Below are positions 15,900-24,389 of a stretch of DNA of 27,055 nt, piece by piece. Position numbers and translations under genes: made by a program. The DNA is from Bacteroidales bacterium. Lineage in GTDB: Bacteria > Bacteroidota > Bacteroidia > Bacteroidales > P3. Under the pieces are notes generated by a model, which saw only the letters and a list, made by a program, of their open reading frames with translations, was not told the origin of the DNA and did no database searches. Each line of letters starts with the position of its first letter. Positions within the stretch are counted from its first letter, which is position 1. The stretch spans positions 1 through 27,055 of the forward strand of contig JALNVJ010000003.1 of assembly GCA_023227645.1 (NCBI GenBank), written 5' to 3'.

Positions 15900-17210
15900 A
15901 TGGCAAATTATAAATATATACGCTTAGCTAATATCGTATCAGGTACTAGCCAAAAGAATGTTAATATATTAATTAAGGATGATCGGATAATTTTGATTTC
16001 AGAATCGGAAATATCCGATCTTCCTTTTAATACTGAGGTTGTAGAGGCCGAAGGTTTAATAGCCCTACCTGGTATAATAGATGTACATGTGCATTTTCGT
16101 GAGCCAGGATTAGAGCATAAGGCAGATATGGTTTCCGAATCAAATGCAGCTGTTGCAGGAGGAATAACCACAGTCTTTGAAATGCCAAATACTAATCCTC
16201 CAACCATAACCCAAGAAGCCCTTTGGCAGAAGCTAGAACTAGCAAAGGAAAAAATGCTTTGTAATTATAAGTTCTACTATGGAATAACAAATAAGAACCT
16301 AGACCAAGCCCTAAAGATTCCCAAGGAAGATATATGTGGTTTTAAGATATTTCTTGGCTCATCCACAGGGAATATGTTGGTGGATAGACAAGCTACAATT
16401 GAAGACCTATTTGAACGAAGCCCTTATGTTATCACTGCTCACTGCGAAGATGAAGCAAGAGTAAAGGCAAATACCCAAAAATATAAGGAACTATATCCCA
16501 ATAACGATGCCCCTTCCTCAATTCACCCATTAGTAAGGGATGCGGAGGCATGTTATCTATCAAGCAAATTTGCAATAGAACTAGCAAAGGGAAGGACAAA
16601 GCTCAATATTGCACATATCTCAACCGAAAAAGAAATATCCCTCCTAAAATCAGGAAAGATAGGAACTAAAAATATCACTGCGGAGGTTAGTCCAATGCAT
16701 CTATGGTTTACCCAAGACGATTTCAACGCCTTAGGTAATAAAATCAAATGCAACCCTTCTATTAAATCGTTACAAGACAGGCAAGCACTACGCAAAGCTC
16801 TTAGGGAGGATAAAATAGATATGATAGCGACCGACCATGCCCCACATCTTATAGAAGAAAAAGAAAAACCATATTTCGATGCCCCTTCAGGTATCCCTTC
16901 AATCCAACATTCTCTGCAAATAGTCTTAGAATTAGTTGCTCAAGGAGAACTAAGATTAGATCAAGTGCAAGAAAAGATGTCTTCTAATCCTGCCAAACTT
17001 TTTGGTTTAAAAGATAGAGGGGAACTAAGAGAAGGCTTTTTTGCTGATATTGTACTCGTAGATTTGAATAAGGAAGAAACCATTACCAAAGAAAACCTAT
17101 TCTCCAAATGCAAATGGTCGCCCCTTGAAGGCTATACCTTTAAATCAAAGATATTCCTTACAATGGTAAATGGAGAAATAAAATACAAAGAAGGTAGAAT
17201 ATTAAGATAA
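15900..17210 (+). CDS. pyrC: Dihydroorotase, class I
   Basis: Dihydroorotase cyclises carbamoyl aspartate to dihydroorotate in pyrimidine synthesis. The zinc ligands and catalytic residues of the class I amidohydrolase fold are visible: His63 and His65 in DVHVHFREPG, the carboxylated Lys149 in GFKIFLG, His181 in TAHCEDEA, His239 in IAHIST and Asp312 in ATDHAPH. NTNPP and EVSPMHLW add family-specific substrate contacts. The length of 436 residues is typical. The ATG follows directly on the stop of the zinc-ribbon gene (TAAATG). It is the last gene of the unit, 31 bases before a strong terminator. Confidence 0.97.
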   Translation: MANYKYIRLANIVSGTSQKNVNILIKDDRIILISESEISDLPFNTEVVEAEGLIALPGIIDVHVHFREPGLEHKADMVSESNAAVAGGITTVFEMPNTNPPTITQEALWQKLELAKEKMLCNYKFYYGITNKNLDQALKIPKEDICGFKIFLGSSTGNMLVDRQATIEDLFERSPYVITAHCEDEARVKANTQKYKELYPNNDAPSSIHPLVRDAEACYLSSKFAIELAKGRTKLNIAHISTEKEISLLKSGKIGTKNITAEVSPMHLWFTQDDFNALGNKIKCNPSIKSLQDRQALRKALREDKIDMIATDHAPHLIEEKEKPYFDAPSGIPSIQHSLQIVLELVAQGELRLDQVQEKMSSNPAKLFGLKDRGELREGFFADIVLVDLNKEETITKENLFSKCKWSPLEGYTFKSKIFLTMVNGEIKYKEGRILR

Positions 17211-17241
17211 TATTGTTGCATTGACTAGTTATTTAATATAG

Positions 17242-17279
17242 AAAAAGGCTATTACTTTAATTAAAGTAATAGCCTTTTT
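17242..17279. terminator. Bidirectional intrinsic terminator between convergent genes
   Basis: A perfect 38-base palindrome, with arms AAAAAGGCTATTACTTTAA and its complement and centre at 17260/17261. The GGCTATTACTTT stem is flanked by A5 on the left and T6 on the right, so it can end transcription of pyrC rightward and of the 732-residue protein gene leftward. It lies 31 bases after pyrC and 17 bases after the opposing gene's stop. Confidence 0.9.
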
Positions 17280-17296
17280 TAGATAATTATATATGT

Positions 17297-19495
17297 TTAC
17301 TGTACTGATGTCAACATATTAGTTATAGTAAATGTTTTTGTTGAGCCTCCTGTATATGTTGCTCCATTGTAGTAGTTATGGAAAGATGTTCCTCCTGTTA
17401 TTGTTCCTCCATATTGTAGAGTGTAAGAACCTGCTGTTAGGCTTGGACTTGAGTATAATAATAACATTGAATTCAGATCCACTTGACCTCCAGGACCTCC
17501 AGTACTTCCAGTGCTATCAGCTGAATATATAGGTAGTGTATAAGTAAATATTGCTTCATTATTACTATTCTTAATGCAAATTGCATTACCTGCTGTTGCG
17601 TTAGAATATTTTAAAGAGTGTTGAGTACAAAGTGAATCTGTTGGATCGCTTGTTGCTCCTCCAGTTCCAATAAGAATACCTCCTGTTATTTTAAAATTAT
17701 GTAGGTCGCAATCAAATCCTTCGTCAGGAAAATGTTTTCCGCAAGATATTGTAAATCCTCCTGTAATCCAGAAAGTGCCATTTGAATCAAATCCATCATT
17801 TCCTCTTCCATAAGCATAAGTTTTTCCTCCGTTTATTTGGATATGATTTGCCGCATTAACACAATCGTCAAAAGTGTTTATATCAATTATGCCACCATTA
17901 ATAAATAAAGAATCTTTACTTTCAAGGCCTTCACCACCATCTGTTGTTTGTGTACAAAGAATAGTAACTATTCCACTGTTTACATATAGGTCCCCATCTG
18001 ATTTTACAGCCTTAGGATTACAATAATTAGTACTATCATCTGGAGTATCTAACATTAGGCCTTCAACATAAAATCTATTTCCTGTAGTAGAAACATTTAA
18101 TATTAAATTGCTATCAGCATCTCCAATTGTTCCTATAATTATTAAGCTATCTGCTGAAATTCCTTTTCCACCTAAACCTGTACTTAAACAAGTAATATTT
18201 CCACCTAATAAATAAACTCCGTAATCACCTTTAATACATGAAGAAGAAAAATCATCTTTTACCCCAAGTGATGTTGTAATTGTATCACCATTACCATTAG
18301 TAGTAAGATTAACAGTTCCTCCATTAATATAAACACTGCCGTCTGCTGAAAGACATTTACCTCCATTATTAGTTGAGGTATTTACCATTGTTATTGTTCC
18401 ACCATTAATAACGATATTTGAATCAGATGTTATTCCTGTTGCATATTTTGTGTCAAAACCAAGGTCTAATGATTCTACAACTGTTATCCCTGATGTAGTT
18501 ACGTTTATGTTTCCATTATTAATTATAACTCTTGAAGTTCCTTTTATACCTTTTGATTGTGCTCCAGCAACAGTCATTGTAAGGTCAGAACCATTAATTA
18601 TAACTACTGCATCAGTTTTTATTCCTTTTACATCATCAGCAGTTGAACTAATATTAATAGTTCCACCATCAATAATTAAATCTGTTGCTCCCGCATCAAT
18701 ACCATCACCAAAGGTTGTGTCAATTTTTAATGATCCATTAGTCATAGAAAAGCCTTCTGAGTGAATTCCATCACTTAATGCATAAAGAACTTCTATATTA
18801 CCATTTAAAATATTAATTGCTTTTGAAGAAGATATACCATGTTTCTTTACACTATTTAGTTTTAGGCTCCCTTGTCCATCAAATATTATATTGCCAGCAC
18901 AGTGAAGAGGCGCTTTAGCAGAAGAACCAGAACCATCACTTAGATAATTTTCTGTGTTTGCTGTAAGAATTACTTTTGTTTCCTTACTGGAAGAAACTAA
19001 AATTGCAGCTCCACTTGGATTTGTAATATTAGCACCTCCAAGGTTGATTACTAATTTTTTATCACTATTAATAGTAATAGAGCCATTAGTTGTTGTTCCT
19101 GAAATATAATATTCTATGTTTTCTATATTAGCAGTTGTAACAATATTAACAATATTAGCAGTATCGGTTATTGTTACTCCTAAAGCAGAAAGAGGGTTAA
19201 TTATATTACAAGTTGTATCATTAAAGATTATATATACTACATTTGATATTGGATTTGTAGCTGTATCATTTGTAAAAGTAATGCTATCAATTCCACTAAT
19301 TGGTATTGATGTAATATTATTAGCTTCGTTAATAAGAATATTATAAATTGAAGCATTCATTTTTATACTATCTATTGAAGAGATAGCCTTTTCATATACT
19401 ACATTTGAAGAATGATGGATTAACATCTTTTCTTGTTGTGCGAATAATGCTCCATTAATTAATAGAACCATTATAAATAATGCTACTTTTCTCAT
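17297..19495 (-). CDS. Secreted beta-helix protein, carbohydrate-binding Cthe_2159/DUF4353-like
   Basis: A signal peptide (LFA|Q20) is followed by a short domain (about 24-73) ending SGIDSITF, and then by a long region of beta-helix-like rungs with recurring (I/V)xxGGxI and INGG motifs: VNLTTNGN, INGGTITM, INGGTVNL, LLGGNITCL, INGGIIDINTFDD, INGGKTYAYG. The motifs DGIHSEGF, DGIDAGATD and DDVKGIKTD recur between rungs. This matches the carbohydrate-binding Cthe_2159-type domain, whose founding member is a calcium-dependent, pectate-lyase-like polysaccharide binder. The 732 residues end with SFHNYYNG...FTITNMLTSVQ and no T9SS sorting domain. The start overlaps the preceding gene's stop by 4 bases (ATGA), so the two are coupled. 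It probably acts on or near the cell surface; the ligand is unknown. Confidence 0.85.
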   Translation of the reverse strand: MRKVALFIMVLLINGALFAQQEKMLIHHSSNVVYEKAISSIDSIKMNASIYNILINEANNITSIPISGIDSITFTNDTATNPISNVVYIIFNDTTCNIINPLSALGVTITDTANIVNIVTTANIENIEYYISGTTTNGSITINSDKKLVINLGGANITNPSGAAILVSSSKETKVILTANTENYLSDGSGSSAKAPLHCAGNIIFDGQGSLKLNSVKKHGISSSKAINILNGNIEVLYALSDGIHSEGFSMTNGSLKIDTTFGDGIDAGATDLIIDGGTINISSTADDVKGIKTDAVVIINGSDLTMTVAGAQSKGIKGTSRVIINNGNINVTTSGITVVESLDLGFDTKYATGITSDSNIVINGGTITMVNTSTNNGGKCLSADGSVYINGGTVNLTTNGNGDTITTSLGVKDDFSSSCIKGDYGVYLLGGNITCLSTGLGGKGISADSLIIIGTIGDADSNLILNVSTTGNRFYVEGLMLDTPDDSTNYCNPKAVKSDGDLYVNSGIVTILCTQTTDGGEGLESKDSLFINGGIIDINTFDDCVNAANHIQINGGKTYAYGRGNDGFDSNGTFWITGGFTISCGKHFPDEGFDCDLHNFKITGGILIGTGGATSDPTDSLCTQHSLKYSNATAGNAICIKNSNNEAIFTYTLPIYSADSTGSTGGPGGQVDLNSMLLLYSSPSLTAGSYTLQYGGTITGGTSFHNYYNGATYTGGSTKTFTITNMLTSVQ

Positions 19496-19971
19496 TGTTT
19501 GATAAGTTTAAATGTTTTGTCATTAGCTTTAACTATGTATAAACCTTTTTTTAGATTACTAATATTTATACTTTGGTCTGGAGAACTAAGCTGATTAATT
19601 AATAATTGACCATTCATGCTGTACACAGATACTAAAGTACTAGCTTTAATATTAGATAACTTAATTTGATCTGTTGCAGGATTTGGATAAAGAAAGATAT
19701 TATTCTCAATAGCAATATCTTCAATAATGCTTACCCTTGCTGGGAAATATAATTTCCTAATATCAGAAATAGCTATTGTTTCTGATTGTCCATTTAATTG
19801 ATCGATCATTAAATTACTCCCAGAAAAATAAATTTTCCCTTGGTCATTTAAGATAAAAGTTTGCTCTTGATTAGTGGTGTATTGGACGACAACACTTGTT
19901 TGAGACATCGCTGAGTATGTTATAAAAGATAACATAACAGTAATGATTGAAATGAAAAATTTGTTTTTCAT
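19492..19971 (-). CDS. Small T9SS-sorted protein (type A C-terminal sorting domain)
   Basis: The 159 residues consist of a signal peptide (AMS|Q24), a short domain (25-76, QTFILNDQGKIYFSGSNLMI up to ISDIRKLYF), and a type A sorting domain: LYPNPATD at 94-101, VSVYSMNGQLL at 114-124, ISNLKKGLYIVKA at 137-149 and KLIKQ at the end. This domain directs export through the type IX system and attachment to the cell surface. The passenger is unusually small. Its N-terminal domain resembles the equivalent segment of the following gene (both end with I(S)xID/IRxIxF), suggesting a shared module. It is the first gene of a two-gene unit, with a promoter at 20017-20048. Confidence 0.85.
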   Translation of the reverse strand: MKNKFFISIITVMLSFITYSAMSQTSVVVQYTTNQEQTFILNDQGKIYFSGSNLMIDQLNGQSETIAISDIRKLYFPARVSIIEDIAIENNIFLYPNPATDQIKLSNIKASTLVSVYSMNGQLLINQLSSPDQSINISNLKKGLYIVKANDKTFKLIKQ

Positions 19972-20016
19972 AAATTAATCTTGGTTTATATTATTAAATA
20001 GTTAATTAATTGGAAG

Positions 20017-20048
20017 CAAAAATACAATTAGAAACACAAGATCATAAA
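20017..20048 (-). promoter_or_regulatory. Promoter of the T9SS protein pair
   Basis: On the minus strand TATTTTTG (complement of 20017-20024) fits TAnnTTTG, with TTTA (complement of 20045-20048) exactly 20 bases upstream as a weak -33 box. Transcription would start near 20010, about 40 bases before the ATG at 19971. Confidence 0.45.
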
Positions 20049-20239
20049 GAAAAATCAATGAATACCCAATTATTCGCCGTAGAATTAGGGATTATATCAA
20101 TAAGAATAGAAATTGAAATTTGTCTGAATCAGGATTTTGGGCATTTGAAGATGATAGAGATTCATATGGATGATGTTTTAATAAATTCCTCCCCAAAGAT
20201 AGTTGGATATATGAATGAATAAATAAGTTAGAATTTTAG
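20048..20239 (+). pseudogene. Possible gene relic with three in-frame TGA codons
   Basis: Codons starting at 20048 give RKINEYPIIRRRIRDYINKN, RN, TGA, NLSESGFWAFEDDRDSYG, TGA, CFNKFLPKDSWIYE, TGA, INKLEF and TAG (20237-20239). The composition (Trp, Phe, Asp, Ser, Gly) looks coding rather than random for such A+T-rich DNA, and Trp would fit at each TGA (TGG to TGA). There is no start codon, and an in-frame TAA (20045-20047) lies directly upstream. An alternative is an unsupported short frame at 20058-20222 (55 residues from ATG), which overlaps it. I do not recognise either. With the promoter for the leftward genes covering its left end, a working gene here is unlikely. Confidence 0.3.
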
Positions 20240-20400
20240 GCCAAACACTATCTATTTATAACTAATCATTATCTTTTTTTATTTATCCTTTTTTCCCTAT
20301 TTTGCAAATAGGTTTATAATAATTATTTCATATGTTTAGCTTGGGTTGATTCTATAGGTTAAGGCTTTATTTCAAATTATTATCAAAATTTGTTTTTAAG
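20240..20400. other. Remainder of the 513-base intergenic region
   Basis: Between the possible relic and the nqr promoter I see only A+T-rich sequence and one short hairpin, CCTATTT TGC AAATAGG at 20296-20312, followed by TTTATAAT. It could be a weak rightward terminator, but the T-tract is poor. Confidence 0.35.
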
Positions 20401-20432
20401 TTTGCACCATCTATTTTAATATTGTAATTTTG
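20401..20432 (+). promoter_or_regulatory. Promoter of the nqr operon
   Basis: TTTG (20401-20404), 20 bases, then TAATTTTG (20425-20432): a full match to the Bacteroidetes TTTG / TAnnTTTG consensus with ideal spacing. Transcription would start near 20438, giving a leader of about 45 bases before nqrA. No Shine-Dalgarno sequence precedes the ATG, as is usual in this phylum. Confidence 0.8.
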
Positions 20433-20484
20433 TAGATTAATTTTAAATCTAATATTACGTAAGTATAAATTGATTCAATGATTT

Positions 20485-21858
20485 ATGTCTAATATAATTA
20501 CAGTTAAGAAAGGTTTTGACATAAAGATAATTGGTGAGGCTGAGAATAATATCTTATATCCTAAGGTTGATTCTTATGCTATTAAACCCCAAGACTATAT
20601 TGGAGTGATTCCAAAGATGATGGTTAAGGAGGGTGATAGGGTAAAGGCTGGTTCACCAATTTTCTATGCAAAACATAATGAACGAATTCTTTTCACTTCT
20701 CCTGTTTCAGGGGAGGTCCAATCCATTAAAAGGGGAGAGAAAAGAGTTATTGAAGAAGTAATTATCATTCCTGAACAAACTCAAGACTACGAAGATTTTG
20801 GAAAAGATCCTTTGGTGTCTATGAATAGGGAAGATGTGGTTGAAAAACTTCTTAAATCTGGTTTATGGACCCTTATTCGAAAGAGACCATATTCAGTAAT
20901 TACAAATCCAGAGAAGAGTCCTAAATGTATAATTATTTCAGGCTTCGACTCCTCTCCACTTGCTCCAGACTACAACTTCCTTCTTAAGGGTAAGGCTGCT
21001 CAGTTGCAATTGGGCGTTGATGTTCTTAGGAAACTAACTAAGGGCAAGATACATGTTAATGTGAGTTATGAGAAAACAACCTGCGATGAGTTATTAAAAA
21101 TTGAGGGTGCTCAAATAAATAAATTCAAAGGTCCTCATCCTGCAGGGAATATTAGTGTTCAGATTGCTAATCTTGACCCAATAAATAAGGGAGATAGTGT
21201 TTGGTATATCGATGCACAAGATTTAGCAATGATAGGTCATTTATTTGCAACTGGAAGGGTTGAAATGGATAAGTTAATTGCTTTAGTAGGGAATGAAGTC
21301 TTAAATCCGAAATATTATAAGCTTAAGTCTGGGGCTTCATTAACTAATATACTTGAGGGAAATACAAATAAGGAAAATCACTTACGATATATTAGCGGTA
21401 CTGTCCTAACAGGTAAGGCAATTACTAAGGATGGCTATTTGGGTGCTTACGATAATTTAGTATCTGTAATAAGAGAGGGAGATTATTATGAATTTCTTGG
21501 TTGGGTACTTCCTGGGCTAAAGAAATTTAGTCTATATAGAATATTCCTATCTGGCTTTATCAATCTTTTGCCAAAGCAATTTAGAAACCCAGTTGACATT
21601 GATACCAACCTACATGGTGGTAAGAGAGCATTAGTTATTACAGGAGAATTTGAGAAGGTTTTGCCATTAGATATTTATCCAATGCAATTAATTAAGGCAT
21701 GTATTATTGAAGATATTGATCTAATGGAAGAGCTTGGTATATACGAGGTGGATGCGGAAGACTTTGCACTTTGCGAAGTTGTTGATGTGTCGAAAACTGA
21801 AATACAAGAAATAATTAGAAATGGTCTTGAACTAATGAGAAAGGAACTTGGAGAATGA
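20485..21858 (+). CDS. nqrA: Na+-translocating NADH:quinone reductase subunit A
   Basis: NqrA is the soluble cytoplasmic subunit of Na+-NQR, lying on the membrane surface where ubiquinone or menaquinone binding takes place. The N-terminal half shows a barrel-sandwich fold (VKKGFDIKIIGEAE, IGVIPKMMVKEGDRVKAGSP, ILFTSPVSGEV), related to that of complex I NuoF and RnfC. Further family segments are GFDSSPLAPDYNFLLKG, GPHPAGNISVQI and SGTVLTGK. The 457 residues are usual for Bacteroidetes. It is the first gene of the operon, directly after a consensus promoter, and its TGA overlaps the nqrB ATG (ATGA). Confidence 0.97.
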   Translation: MSNIITVKKGFDIKIIGEAENNILYPKVDSYAIKPQDYIGVIPKMMVKEGDRVKAGSPIFYAKHNERILFTSPVSGEVQSIKRGEKRVIEEVIIIPEQTQDYEDFGKDPLVSMNREDVVEKLLKSGLWTLIRKRPYSVITNPEKSPKCIIISGFDSSPLAPDYNFLLKGKAAQLQLGVDVLRKLTKGKIHVNVSYEKTTCDELLKIEGAQINKFKGPHPAGNISVQIANLDPINKGDSVWYIDAQDLAMIGHLFATGRVEMDKLIALVGNEVLNPKYYKLKSGASLTNILEGNTNKENHLRYISGTVLTGKAITKDGYLGAYDNLVSVIREGDYYEFLGWVLPGLKKFSLYRIFLSGFINLLPKQFRNPVDIDTNLHGGKRALVITGEFEKVLPLDIYPMQLIKACIIEDIDLMEELGIYEVDAEDFALCEVVDVSKTEIQEIIRNGLELMRKELGE

Positions 21859-23021
21859 AATGGGTAAAAAATATAATTGATAATTTGAAGCCTAATTTTT
21901 CAAAGGGAGGAAAGTTCCCTTGGCTTCATTCCACATTTGATGCCTTTGAGACATTTGCTTTTGTGCCAAAAACAACCACTAAGACAGGAGCACATTTCAG
22001 AGATGCAAACGATATGAAGAGGACAATGTTTCTTGTTGTTATTGCACTAGTGCCTGCTCTTTTGGTAGGAACATATAATATAGGCTACCAACATTTCCAT
22101 TCATTAGATACTTCTATAGGATTATTCGATAATATATGGGAAAACTTATGGTTTGGTATTGTAAAGATTCTACCTATAGTACTTATATCCTATATTGTTG
22201 GACTAGGAATTGAATTTGCCTTTGCACAATGGAGAGGTCACGAAGTTAATGAGGGCTATCTAGTAACGGGTATGCTTATCCCACTTGTTATGCCTCCAGA
22301 TGTTCCACTATGGCAATTAACTTTAGCAATTATTTTTGCAGTAATTATAGGCAAAGAAGTATTTGGGGGAACAGGAATGAACTTCCTAAACCCAGCACTC
22401 TTAGCACGTGCTTTCCTATTCTTTGCTTTCCCAAGCTCAATGTCGGGAGATAAAGTTTGGATAGCAGAAAAAGCAGACGCATTTTCAGGAGCAACGCCTC
22501 TTGCAGAAATGATGGTGGGTGGTCATCACCCTTCCTTATCTTTCTTAGATATGGTTATTGGATTTATGCCAGGCTCAATTGGTGAAACATCAGTGATTGC
22601 AATTCTATTAGGAGGAATTCTTCTTCTAATAACAGGGATTGCAAACTGGAGGATAATGCTTTCAGTATTTCTTGGGGGAACATTTATGGGTCTAATTTTT
22701 AATTTCTTTGGTTCCAACTCATACACACAACTTCCATTCTACTACCATTTTGTTATGGGAGGTTTTATGTTTGGAGCAGTCTTTATGGCAACCGACCCAG
22801 TTACTGCATCACAAACAAATAGAGGGAAATGGATATATGGTTTCTTAATTGGACTTATGGCGGTACTTATTCGTGTAGTAAACCCTGCATACCCAGAAGG
22901 AATGATGTTATCGATATTACTTCTAAACGTTTTTGCACCACTTATAGATTATTTTGTAGTGGATTCAAATATTAGAAAAAGAAAGAAACGTTGGAATTTG
23001 AAAGGAGGAGAAAATGTTTAG
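21855..23021 (+). CDS. nqrB: Na+-NQR subunit B
   Basis: This membrane subunit carries covalently bound FMN and riboflavin and contains the main Na+ path. The FMN attachment motif SGAT is at residues 211-214 (Thr214). Membrane helices include 58-74, 104-124, 155-168, 180-195 and several near the C-terminus. Conserved segments include EGYLVTGMLIPLVMPPD, GGTGMNFLNPALLARAF and FMATDPVTASQTNRGKWIYG. With 388 residues it is full length. It overlaps nqrA by 4 bases and nqrC by 8 bases; the stop is TAG. Confidence 0.98.
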   Translation: MKWVKNIIDNLKPNFSKGGKFPWLHSTFDAFETFAFVPKTTTKTGAHFRDANDMKRTMFLVVIALVPALLVGTYNIGYQHFHSLDTSIGLFDNIWENLWFGIVKILPIVLISYIVGLGIEFAFAQWRGHEVNEGYLVTGMLIPLVMPPDVPLWQLTLAIIFAVIIGKEVFGGTGMNFLNPALLARAFLFFAFPSSMSGDKVWIAEKADAFSGATPLAEMMVGGHHPSLSFLDMVIGFMPGSIGETSVIAILLGGILLLITGIANWRIMLSVFLGGTFMGLIFNFFGSNSYTQLPFYYHFVMGGFMFGAVFMATDPVTASQTNRGKWIYGFLIGLMAVLIRVVNPAYPEGMMLSILLLNVFAPLIDYFVVDSNIRKRKKRWNLKGGENV

Positions 23022-23742
23022 TAATAGATACATTTTTATATATGCAACAGTATTAGTTGTTTTTTCAGCACTTATTCTAACCTTAGCGGCTGTTGGACTA
23101 AAACCATTCCAAGACAAGAATATTAGAGTGGAGAAGATGCAACAACTATTAGGAGCTGTTGGTGTTGAATCTGATGCAAAGAATGCAGAAGAATTATTCA
23201 ATAAGTATTTTACAGAACAACATGCTGTTAATAGCAAAGGAGAGATTATAGGTTCTGTGGTAAATGGCAAACAAGTAAAGGGAGATATCAATCCATTTGC
23301 TCTAGACATTAAAAAAGAAATGGCTTTAGTTAAGGCTAATAATCCTTCAGCAAGTCTTCCAATATATATATTCGAAAAAGATGGGAAGAAATCCTATGTT
23401 GTTCCAGTAAATGGAAATGGACTATGGGGAGGAATCTGGGGAAATATTGCTTTTGCAGAAGATCTAAACACTATTGTAGGAGTTAATTTCGACCATAAAT
23501 CAGAAACCCCTGGTCTTGGGGCAGAAATAGCTACCACATCTTTTCAAGATCAATTTAAAGGTAAGACAATTTTTGATGGAGATGATTTCAAATCTGTTGA
23601 GGTAATAAAGAGAGCGGATAAAAATAATCCCCATCAAGTTGATGCAATTTCTGGAGGAACAATAACCTCTAACGGAGTTTCCAAGATGTTACAAAACTGC
23701 TTGAAATACTATATCCCTTATTTTAACTCCCTAAAAAATTAA
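23014..23742 (+). CDS. nqrC: Na+-NQR subunit C
   Basis: NqrC has one N-terminal membrane helix (about 6-27) and a periplasmic FMN-binding domain. Thr216 in ISGGTITSNGV is the expected covalent FMN site; this SGGT form differs from the common SGAT, although I recall the same form in other Bacteroidetes. GNGLWGGIWGNIAFAED and HKSETPGLGAEI are family hallmarks of the FMN pocket. The length of 242 residues is normal. It starts inside the end of nqrB and ends 4 bases before nqrD. Confidence 0.97.
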   Translation: MFSNRYIFIYATVLVVFSALILTLAAVGLKPFQDKNIRVEKMQQLLGAVGVESDAKNAEELFNKYFTEQHAVNSKGEIIGSVVNGKQVKGDINPFALDIKKEMALVKANNPSASLPIYIFEKDGKKSYVVPVNGNGLWGGIWGNIAFAEDLNTIVGVNFDHKSETPGLGAEIATTSFQDQFKGKTIFDGDDFKSVEVIKRADKNNPHQVDAISGGTITSNGVSKMLQNCLKYYIPYFNSLKN

Positions 23743-23746
23743 TCTT

Positions 23747-24367
23747 ATGGCAGATATAAATTTTAAACTAATAAAGAATCCTTTATCCAAGGAAAACCCA
23801 ATCACGGTACAAGTTTTGGGTATTTGTTCTGCTTTGGCTGTTACTGCTAAGCTAGAACCAGCAGTGGTAATGTCTTTAAGTGTTATTGCTGTTGTGGTAT
23901 TATCCAACTTGATAGTATCTCTTTTAAGAAAAACAATACCTTCAAGAATTAGAATTATTGTTCAATTGGTAATAGTTTCGCTCCTAGTAATCTTAGTTGA
24001 CCAAGTTCTTAAAGCCTTTGTTTACGAAGTAAGCAAACAATTATCAGTATTTGTTGGACTTATTATCACAAACTGTATTGTAATGGGACGACTTGAAGCC
24101 TTTGCTATGAGTAATAAACCATTTGATTCAGTCTTAGATGGGATTGGAAATGGATTAGGCTATTCTGTAATCCTTATTACTGTTGGATTTATTAGAGAAC
24201 TTTTTGGTAGTGGCACTCTTTGGGGCTACCCAATAATACCACAATCATTCTACGAAATGGGCTACCAAAACAATAGTTTAATGATAATGCCTCCAATGGC
24301 ACTAATAATTGTTGGAATAATAATATGGATACAAAGATCAAGGAATAAAGATCTTTGCGAAAACTAG
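23747..24367 (+). CDS. nqrD: Na+-NQR subunit D
   Basis: This integral membrane protein of 206 residues has six helices. Cys27 (LGICSALAVT) and Cys110 (ITNCIVMGR) correspond to the NqrD half of the intramembrane iron centre shared with NqrE. FIRELFGSGTLWG and PPMALIIVGIIIWIQR fit the family. It is homologous to RnfE and RnfA-type subunits, but the neighbouring NqrA, B, C and F make the Nqr assignment clear. It ends with TAG. Confidence 0.97.
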   Translation: MADINFKLIKNPLSKENPITVQVLGICSALAVTAKLEPAVVMSLSVIAVVVLSNLIVSLLRKTIPSRIRIIVQLVIVSLLVILVDQVLKAFVYEVSKQLSVFVGLIITNCIVMGRLEAFAMSNKPFDSVLDGIGNGLGYSVILITVGFIRELFGSGTLWGYPIIPQSFYEMGYQNNSLMIMPPMALIIVGIIIWIQRSRNKDLCEN

Positions 24368-24389
24368 TAACACTTAAGAATTTGAAATT

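Noticed and set aside
18450..19346. Open frames on the plus strand opposite the beta-helix gene
   Set aside because: They are by-products of the repetitive Gly-, Asn- and Thr-rich coding sequence on the other strand.
20010..20222. A 70-codon open frame (55 from the internal ATG) in the nqr upstream gap
   Set aside because: It has no recognised features, starts inside a promoter for the opposite strand, and a different frame looks more protein-like. It is noted under the possible relic only.
1..20239. Alternative genetic code (TAG or TGA read as an amino acid), suggested by in-frame TAG and TGA codons in three places
   Set aside because: TAG ends pgm, nqrB, nqrD, nqrE and the pentapeptide gene, and TGA ends nqrA, a Sel1 gene and the T9SS gene at normal family lengths. 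No intact gene uses TGA for Trp. Decay or error explains the cases better.
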